Shown here: one piece after another, positions 5,618 through 10,091 of the stretch
Position numbering within the stretch: the stretch's first letter is position 1
Layout of the letters: each line of letters opens with the position of its first letter
Assembly (NCBI GenBank): GCA_002409995.1
Contig: DHOR01000010.1
Coordinates: forward strand, 48,339-58,429
DNA length: 10,091 nucleotides
Direction of reading: 5' to 3'
Source: Hungatella sp. UBA5385
Lineage (GTDB): Bacteria; Bacillota; Clostridia; Lachnospirales; Lachnospiraceae
Position numbers and translations under genes: made by a program
The notes under the pieces: model-generated
The model's input: only the letters and a program-made list of their open reading frames with translations
Databases searched by the model: none
What the model was told of the DNA's origin: nothing

Positions 5618-6610
5618 TTGAAAAGACTTGGAATAACGGCAGCGAAAAATCTAATACGTATGGCAGTGCTTTTGGTGCTTGTTAGTGGGGCTGCATTTTT
5701 CCTCGTATCGGTTTCCCCTTCAGATCCCCTAAAAACCAATGTGGGACAGGCTGCTCTTGGCTCTATGAGTCAGGAGCAGATCGCAAAGCTGGAGGAATAC
5801 TGGGGAGTGGATACACCGCCTGTGAAACGATTTTTCTCCTGGGCATCAGCCTTTATAAAAGGAGATATGGGAACTTCTCTGCTGTACAGGCAGCCTGTTT
5901 CAAAGGTAATTGCAGAAAAGTTGAAAAGCTCATTGTGGCTCATGGCAATCGCCTGGGTCATATCAGGAACTATGGGATTTCTTCTTGGAATTTTGGCAGG
6001 GGTTAACAGAGGAAAACTCATTGACCGCCTCATATCCGGTTATGCCTTAATCACTGCAAGTACCCCTGCTTTCTGGCTTGCTCTTATGCTTTTAATGGTA
6101 TTTGCAGTATGGTTAAAGGTGCTTCCCATTGGACTAAGTGTTCCTATTGGAACAGAAGCATCAGCAGTAACCATTGGGGACAGGATTCTTCATGGAATTC
6201 TTCCTGCAGTGACTCTGTCTTTAACGGGAATATCAGGAATTGCAATGCATACAAGAGAGAAAATGGCAGAGGTAATGGGCAGTGATTATATGATGTTTGC
6301 AAAAGCAAGAGGAGAGTCCAAATGGCAGGCAATCAGACACCATGGACTTAGGAATATAGCACTACCGGCTATGACTTTGCAGTTTGCTTCCATCAGTGAG
6401 ATATTTGGCGGCTCTGTTTTAGTAGAACAGGTATTTTCCTATCCTGGTCTGGGACAGGCTGCAATTACAGCAGGGCTTGGAGGAGACATTCCCTTGCTTC
6501 TGGGGATTGCAGTGATCAGCGCAGCCATTGTATTTATGGGGAATTTTACAGCAAATCTGCTCTATAGTGCAGTAGATCCCAGAATCAGAATTGGGAGGGA
6601 TCAGGCATGA
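5618..6610 (+). CDS. nikB: NikB/DppB-type ABC transporter permease
   Basis: A 330-residue inner-membrane permease of the binding-protein-dependent transport family. It has an N-terminal membrane segment (about 14-33), the Opp/Dpp-B start pattern (PSDPLKTNVG, a LEEYWGVDTPPVKRFFSWASAFIKGDMGTSLLY stretch at 58-90), five more hydrophobic segments, and the cytoplasmic EAA loop that contacts the ATPases (about 216-250, AKARGESKWQAIRHHGLRNIALP). VFSYPGLGQ (272-280) and DPRI (320-323) are also family landmarks. The start codon is TTG at 5618: AGGAGG lies eight bases upstream and there is no ATG nearby that keeps the first membrane segment. It would pair with the next permease to form the import channel. 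The gap of 61 bases after the binding-protein gene is the largest in the importer gene set. Confidence 0.88.
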   Translation: MKRLGITAAKNLIRMAVLLVLVSGAAFFLVSVSPSDPLKTNVGQAALGSMSQEQIAKLEEYWGVDTPPVKRFFSWASAFIKGDMGTSLLYRQPVSKVIAEKLKSSLWLMAIAWVISGTMGFLLGILAGVNRGKLIDRLISGYALITASTPAFWLALMLLMVFAVWLKVLPIGLSVPIGTEASAVTIGDRILHGILPAVTLSLTGISGIAMHTREKMAEVMGSDYMMFAKARGESKWQAIRHHGLRNIALPAMTLQFASISEIFGGSVLVEQVFSYPGLGQAAITAGLGGDIPLLLGIAVISAAIVFMGNFTANLLYSAVDPRIRIGRDQA

Positions 6611-7443
6611 CGGAGATAAAAAGAGGCTGGAACAGAAGAAAGACTATGGTGGTTCTCATGGCATTTTCCATGATTTTTCTGGCTTCTGTGGCGATTCTGG
6701 GTCATATATTCAGGGAAGAGGCAATGGTCACCGATTTCTCCAGAAAGAATCTTGCCCCCTGTTTACAATATCCATTTGGGACGGATTTTATGGGAAGAGA
6801 TATGCTGATACGAACAATTGCAGGCTTGTCCATGAGTATACGCCTTGGACTTCTCACTGCATTTATCAGTGCAGTGATTGCCTGTGTAATGGGTCTTGCA
6901 GCAGCAGTCCTCGGAAAATTTGCAGATGGTCTTATATTGGGACTTATTGATCTGGTTATGGGGATTCCCCATATTTTGCTGCTGATACTGATATCATTTG
7001 CAATGGGAAAAGGATTTATAGGTGTTGTTATAGGAATTTCCCTGACTCACTGGACATCTCTGGCGCGGCTTATCAGAGGTGAGGTACTTCAGCTTAAGGA
7101 AAGCCAGTATATTAGGATTGCAGAAAAGCTTGGGATCAGCAAAGGGAAAATAGCAGTGAAACACATGTTGCCCCATATCGCTCCCCAGTTGCTGGTTGGT
7201 CTTATTCTCATGTTTCCTCATGCAATTCTACATGAAGCCAGTATTACATTTCTTGGTTTTGGCCTTTCTCCGGAACAGCCGGCTATTGGAGTGATTCTGT
7301 CAGAGAGTATGAAATACCTTGCTATGGGGAAATGGTGGCTGGCGCTATTTCCAGGACTTTTACTGGTTTTAACAGTGCTTTTATTTCACTATATAGGAGA
7401 AACGCTTGGCAGGCTGACAGACCCTGGTCATGCACACAGATAG
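6607..7443 (+). CDS. nikC: NikC/DppC-type ABC transporter permease
   Basis: A 278-residue second permease, overlapping the previous gene by an ATGA so that the two are translationally coupled. The N-terminal membrane segment (14-33) is followed by PFGTDFMGRDMLIRTIAGLSMSIRLGL (56-82), the hallmark of the Opp/Dpp-C/NikC branch. The EAA loop RGEVLQLKESQYIRIAEKLGISKGKIAVKHMLPHIAP (157-193) follows, then EASITFLGFGLSPEQPAIGVIL (210-231). About six membrane segments are seen. With NikB it forms the membrane channel through which substrate from the binding protein enters the cell. The residues lining the path cannot be read as nickel-specific from sequence alone. Confidence 0.88.
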   Translation: MTEIKRGWNRRKTMVVLMAFSMIFLASVAILGHIFREEAMVTDFSRKNLAPCLQYPFGTDFMGRDMLIRTIAGLSMSIRLGLLTAFISAVIACVMGLAAAVLGKFADGLILGLIDLVMGIPHILLLILISFAMGKGFIGVVIGISLTHWTSLARLIRGEVLQLKESQYIRIAEKLGISKGKIAVKHMLPHIAPQLLVGLILMFPHAILHEASITFLGFGLSPEQPAIGVILSESMKYLAMGKWWLALFPGLLLVLTVLLFHYIGETLGRLTDPGHAHR

Positions 7444-7451
7444 GAGGGAAA

Positions 7452-8429
7452 ATGATGGAGGAAAATAGAACAGTTCTCTCTATTGAACACTTGTCCATTA
7501 TCTTCACTCAGTATGATGGTGGATTTGAACAAACCCAATTAAGGACTATTAAGGATTTAAGTCTGACAGTAAAAGAAGGGGAAATGGTAGCTGTAGTAGG
7601 AGCCAGCGGTTCCGGCAAAAGCCTTCTTGCCCATGCAGTTATGGGAATTCTTCCCTATAATGCCTCCATGTCAGGTGAAATCTTATATATGGAGGAAGAA
7701 CTAAATCAAAAACGAATCGAGAAGTTTAGAGGCAGAGAAATTGTTCTGGTTCCCCAGAGCGTGTCCTATTTAGATCCACTGATGAAAGTGGGTTCTCAGA
7801 TTCGCAAAGGAAAAAAGGACGAAGCCAGCAAAAGGAAAAGTCATAGCGTTTTAAAAAGATATGGTCTGAAAGAGGATACGGAAAATCTCTATCCATTTCA
7901 GCTGTCTGGCGGAATGACCAGAAGAATACTGATATCAACGGCTGTCATGGAACAGCCTAAGCTGGTCATTGCAGATGAGCCTACACCAGGACTTCATCTG
8001 GAGGCTGCAAAACGGGTGCTGTCTCATTTTCGGGAAATAGCAGATGAGGGGGCAGGAGTGCTGCTGATCACCCATGATCTGGAGCTTGCTCTTGAGGTTG
8101 CAGACAGAATTGTGGTATTCTATGCAGGAACCAATGTGGAAGAAGCCTTTGTTTCAGACTTTTATCAGGAGGAAACCCTTCGCCACCCTTATTCCAGGGC
8201 CCTTTACAGAGCTATGCCTGATCATGGATTTCATTCCGTGCCAGGCACTCAGCCCTTTGCAGGCCAAGTTACATCTGGTTGTCCTTATGCAGCCAGATGT
8301 GCGTATACAGAAGATGCCTGTTACAGAGACATACCCTATCAAGAAGTGAGAGGCGGAATGGTGCGCTGCATCAGAATGGATAGTGATAATGGTGGGTTGC
8401 ATGATATGGGTAAAGGAGATGGGAAATGA
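7452..8429 (+). CDS. nikD: NikD/OppD-type ABC transporter ATP-binding protein
   Basis: A 325-residue ATPase that powers import with its neighbour. Motifs: Walker A GASGSGKS (50-57), Q-loop Gln102, signature LSGGM (151-155), Walker B LVIADE (171-176) with catalytic Glu176, and switch His208. The D-loop position reads PGLH (179-182) where most relatives have ALD, an unusual change. The C-terminal oligopeptide/HPY-type extension carries Cys277, Cys283, Cys290 and Cys306; in some family members such a cysteine set holds an iron-sulfur cluster. AGGAGG is four bases before ATG 7452 and seven before ATG 7455, so either of these adjacent codons may start the protein. A longer in-frame opening from 7332 lies inside the permease gene and is rejected. 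Confidence 0.88.
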   Translation: MMEENRTVLSIEHLSIIFTQYDGGFEQTQLRTIKDLSLTVKEGEMVAVVGASGSGKSLLAHAVMGILPYNASMSGEILYMEEELNQKRIEKFRGREIVLVPQSVSYLDPLMKVGSQIRKGKKDEASKRKSHSVLKRYGLKEDTENLYPFQLSGGMTRRILISTAVMEQPKLVIADEPTPGLHLEAAKRVLSHFREIADEGAGVLLITHDLELALEVADRIVVFYAGTNVEEAFVSDFYQEETLRHPYSRALYRAMPDHGFHSVPGTQPFAGQVTSGCPYAARCAYTEDACYRDIPYQEVRGGMVRCIRMDSDNGGLHDMGKGDGK

Positions 8430-9031
8430 AGCTGGAAGCAAGAGATATTTCATTTCAGTATGATAATGGATATAGAAAAATACTTAATGAGTTCAGTCTG
8501 ACTCTGGATAGCAAAGAATGCCTTGGACTTACGGCTCCAAGCGGATTTGGGAAAACCACCAGCTGTAAGATTCTGGCAGGTTATGAAAAGCCGGAAAAGG
8601 GACAGGTATTGCTGGACGGTAAACCTCTTTCCTCTTATAAAGGTTACTGCCCGGTTCAGATGATCTGGCAACATCCGGAACAGTCGGTGAATCCCAGGCT
8701 TCGTATGAAAGAAGTATTAAACGAAGGTGACAGATTAGAGGAACGGATTGTAGAGGGCCTTGGCATTGAACAAGGCTGGCTGAACCGCTATCCGGCTGAA
8801 TTATCAGGGGGAGAGCTGCAGAGATTCTGCATTGCAAGAGCGCTGGGAGAGAGAACCAGATTTATACTTGCAGATGAAATCACAACAATGCTGGATCTCA
8901 TCACTCAAAGTCAGATCTGGCAGTTTCTGTTAAAGGAAGTTAAGGAAAGGGAAATAGGTCTTTTGGTAGTCAGTCATTCAGACCCGCTCCTTAAGCGGCT
9001 CTGTGACAGAGTTCAAAAGCTTGATGGATAG
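8426..9031 (+). CDS. nikE: NikE/OppF-type ABC transporter ATP-binding protein (short form)
   Basis: A 201-residue ATPase, the second nucleotide-binding subunit, overlapping the previous gene by ATGA with AAGGAG seven bases upstream. Motifs: a Walker A APSGFGKT (37-44) in which alanine replaces the usual first glycine, Q-loop Gln82 (WQHPEQSVNPRLR), signature LSGGE (126-130), Walker B FILADE (146-151), D-loop MLD (155-157) and switch His184. It is only the core nucleotide-binding domain, with no C-terminal extension, and so is much shorter than usual NikE/OppF proteins (roughly 260-330 residues). The stop is followed by a good ribosome binding site for the next gene, so this length looks natural and not like a broken gene. 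It should act as a heterodimer with NikD. Confidence 0.87.
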   Translation: MKLEARDISFQYDNGYRKILNEFSLTLDSKECLGLTAPSGFGKTTSCKILAGYEKPEKGQVLLDGKPLSSYKGYCPVQMIWQHPEQSVNPRLRMKEVLNEGDRLEERIVEGLGIEQGWLNRYPAELSGGELQRFCIARALGERTRFILADEITTMLDLITQSQIWQFLLKEVKEREIGLLVVSHSDPLLKRLCDRVQKLDG

Positions 9032-9060
9032 AGAAGATAGATCAACAAGGAGGAAAAACT

Positions 9061-9804
9061 ATGGACGTGAGAGAACTGCTTAAGCAGGTAAAGTCAGGAG
9101 AAATTGAGATCAGGCAGGCAGAAGAAGCTCTTAAGGATTTGCCTTATGAAGATTTGGGATATGCAAAGCTGGATCATCACAGACAGCTGCGCTCCGGATT
9201 TGGAGAGACTGTATTCTGCCAGGGAAAGCCGGACGAATATCTGGTGGAAATATATAAACGTTTTTATGAAAGAGATGGAGAGGTTTTGGGAACAAGGGCT
9301 TCAGAGGATCAGTATCAACTGGTTAAAAGGCTGGTTCCTGAAGTAAAGTATGACCCTGTTTCCAGAATCTTAAAGGTAGAAAAGGAAGAGAAAGAACATA
9401 CAGGCTGTATAGCAGTGTGTACAGGAGGAACAGCTGATATTCCAGTTGCTGAGGAAGCAGCTCAGACAGCAGAGTATTTTGGCTGCAAAACAGACCGGAT
9501 ATACGATGTGGGAGTAGCCGGAATCCACAGGCTGTTATCTCAAAGGGACAGAATCCTTAAAGCAAACTGCATTATAGCAGTAGCAGGTATGGAAGGCGCT
9601 CTTGGAACTGTGATCGCCGGGCTTGCAGACTGTCCTGTCATTGCGGTTCCCACTTCTGTAGGCTATGGAGCCAGCTTTCATGGGCTGTCTGCACTCCTTA
9701 CTATGCTTAATTCCTGTGCAAATGGAATTTCTGTTGTAAACATTGACAATGGCTATGGAGCAGGTTATCTTGCTACACAAATAAATAGACTGGCGGTGAA
9801 ATAA
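9061..9804 (+). CDS. larB: LarB, nickel-pincer cofactor carboxylase/hydrolase
   Basis: A 247-residue LarB. It carboxylates the pyridinium ring of nicotinate adenine dinucleotide and hydrolyses it, giving AMP and pyridinium-3,5-biscarboxylate mononucleotide, the first step to the NPN cofactor of lactate racemase. The N-terminal part (GFGETVFCQGKPDEYLVEIYKRF at 46-68, GTRASEDQY at 77-85) is LarB-specific. The C-terminal part resembles the PurE carboxylase: GGTADIPVAEEAAQTAEYFG (122-141), GMEGALGTVIAGLADCPVIAVPTSVGYGAS (176-205) and LNSCANGISVVNIDNGYGAGY (216-236). Cys219 aligns with the cysteine that forms a transient adduct with the pyridine ring in the L. plantarum enzyme; Glu178 is also in a conserved position. 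AAGGAGG seven bases upstream fixes the start. It lies 29 bases after the ATPase gene and touches larC. Confidence 0.93.
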   Translation: MDVRELLKQVKSGEIEIRQAEEALKDLPYEDLGYAKLDHHRQLRSGFGETVFCQGKPDEYLVEIYKRFYERDGEVLGTRASEDQYQLVKRLVPEVKYDPVSRILKVEKEEKEHTGCIAVCTGGTADIPVAEEAAQTAEYFGCKTDRIYDVGVAGIHRLLSQRDRILKANCIIAVAGMEGALGTVIAGLADCPVIAVPTSVGYGASFHGLSALLTMLNSCANGISVVNIDNGYGAGYLATQINRLAVK

Positions 9805-10091
9805 ATGAAGAAAATTTTATATCTGGAATGTAATTCAGGAATCAGCGGAGATATGACTGTAGGGGCTCTTTTAGACCTTGGAGCTGACAGAGAAGTACTT
9901 GAAAATGCTTTGGAAAGTCTGGGAGTGGAGGGCTATCATCTTCACTTTGGGAGAACTGTGAAATGTGGGCTGGATGCCTATGACTTTGATGTGCATTTGG
10001 AGGAAGAGGCTGATGATCAAGATGGTCACCATCATGAAGATCACGATCATCACCATGAGGATCACGCCCACCACCATGAGGACCATAACCA
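9805..10091 (+). CDS. larC: LarC, nickel insertion protein for the nickel-pincer cofactor (5' part, cut by window end)
   Basis: The first 95 residues of LarC, open to the window edge. LarC is a CTP-dependent enzyme that inserts nickel into the thiolated pyridinium nucleotide, completing the NPN cofactor. The start MKKILYLECNSGISGDMTVGALLDLGADREVLENAL is a strong LarC signature (SGISGDM is nearly invariant). From residue 75 the protein enters a His-rich segment with 12 histidines in 20 residues, arranged as heptads (HHHEDHx); LarC proteins carry such a region, thought to bind or store nickel. The ATG directly follows the larB stop with GGTGA about five bases before it. In L. plantarum the gene is split and joined by a programmed frameshift after this region; whether that is so here is beyond the window. 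Confidence 0.92.
   Translation, partial: MKKILYLECNSGISGDMTVGALLDLGADREVLENALESLGVEGYHLHFGRTVKCGLDAYDFDVHLEEEADDQDGHHHEDHDHHHEDHAHHHEDHN
10027..10089 (+). repeat. 21-bp tandem repeat encoding His-rich heptads
   Basis: Three consecutive 21-bp units encode HHHEDHD, HHHEDHA and HHHEDHN within larC. Synonymous differences (CAC/CAT, GAA/GAG) show that the protein pattern is conserved more than the DNA. The array may continue past the window edge. Confidence 0.85.

Noticed and set aside
7332..7451. Longer ATPase reading frame beginning inside the second permease gene
   Set aside because: The extension shows no ATPase-family sequence, and a strong ribosome binding site lies just before 7452/7455.
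9871..10086. Minus-strand open frame rich in Met, Val and Ile opposite larC
   Set aside because: It is the complement of the His/Asp/Glu repeat codons; larC on the plus strand has a clear family match.

Overview
The window looks like chromosomal DNA from a low-to-moderate GC Gram-positive anaerobe, most likely a Clostridia of the Lachnospiraceae type. This is inferred from strong AGGAGG-type ribosome binding sites, A/T-rich intergenic DNA, a PadR/HAAS pair, a VanZ-like protein and a lipoprotein-type solute-binding protein. No ribosomal RNA, tRNA, insertion sequence, phage gene or CRISPR array was seen.

Left part (1-950): a small flavin-binding (pyridoxamine-phosphate-oxidase-like) gene on the minus strand is divergent from an HxlR-family redox-type regulator on the plus strand. 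They share a 116-bp promoter region. The HxlR gene ends in a two-tier hairpin terminator that begins before its stop codon.

Middle (about 900-3520): a PadR-led operon. A PadR regulator is transcribed from a consensus promoter (TTGACA, 18 bp, TATATT) whose spacer holds an almost complete 21-bp palindrome, the obvious autoregulatory operator. It is followed by a HAAS-domain multi-pass membrane protein, a VanZ-like membrane protein and a GNAT acetyltransferase, all on the plus strand with short gaps. This resembles envelope-stress or drug-response modules, but the inducer is unknown.

About 360 bp of non-coding DNA (3521-3882) follows. It holds a good sigma-A-type promoter, a 10-bp palindrome upstream of it, and a roughly 210-nt leader ending in a complete intrinsic-terminator-like hairpin just ahead of the next operon. 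This is a candidate attenuator or riboswitch, with no match to a class I recognise.

Right part (3883-10091): one tightly packed operon with a five-gene Nik/Opp-type ABC importer (lipoprotein binding protein, two permeases, two ATPases), then larB and the start of larC. LarB and LarC make the nickel-pincer nucleotide (NPN) cofactor of lactate racemase and its relatives: LarB carboxylates and hydrolyses nicotinate adenine dinucleotide, and LarC inserts nickel. The arrangement implies that the importer supplies nickel to the cofactor pathway. LarC is cut by the window edge inside a His-rich tandem repeat. The sulfur transferase gene larE and any NPN-dependent enzyme are not in the window.
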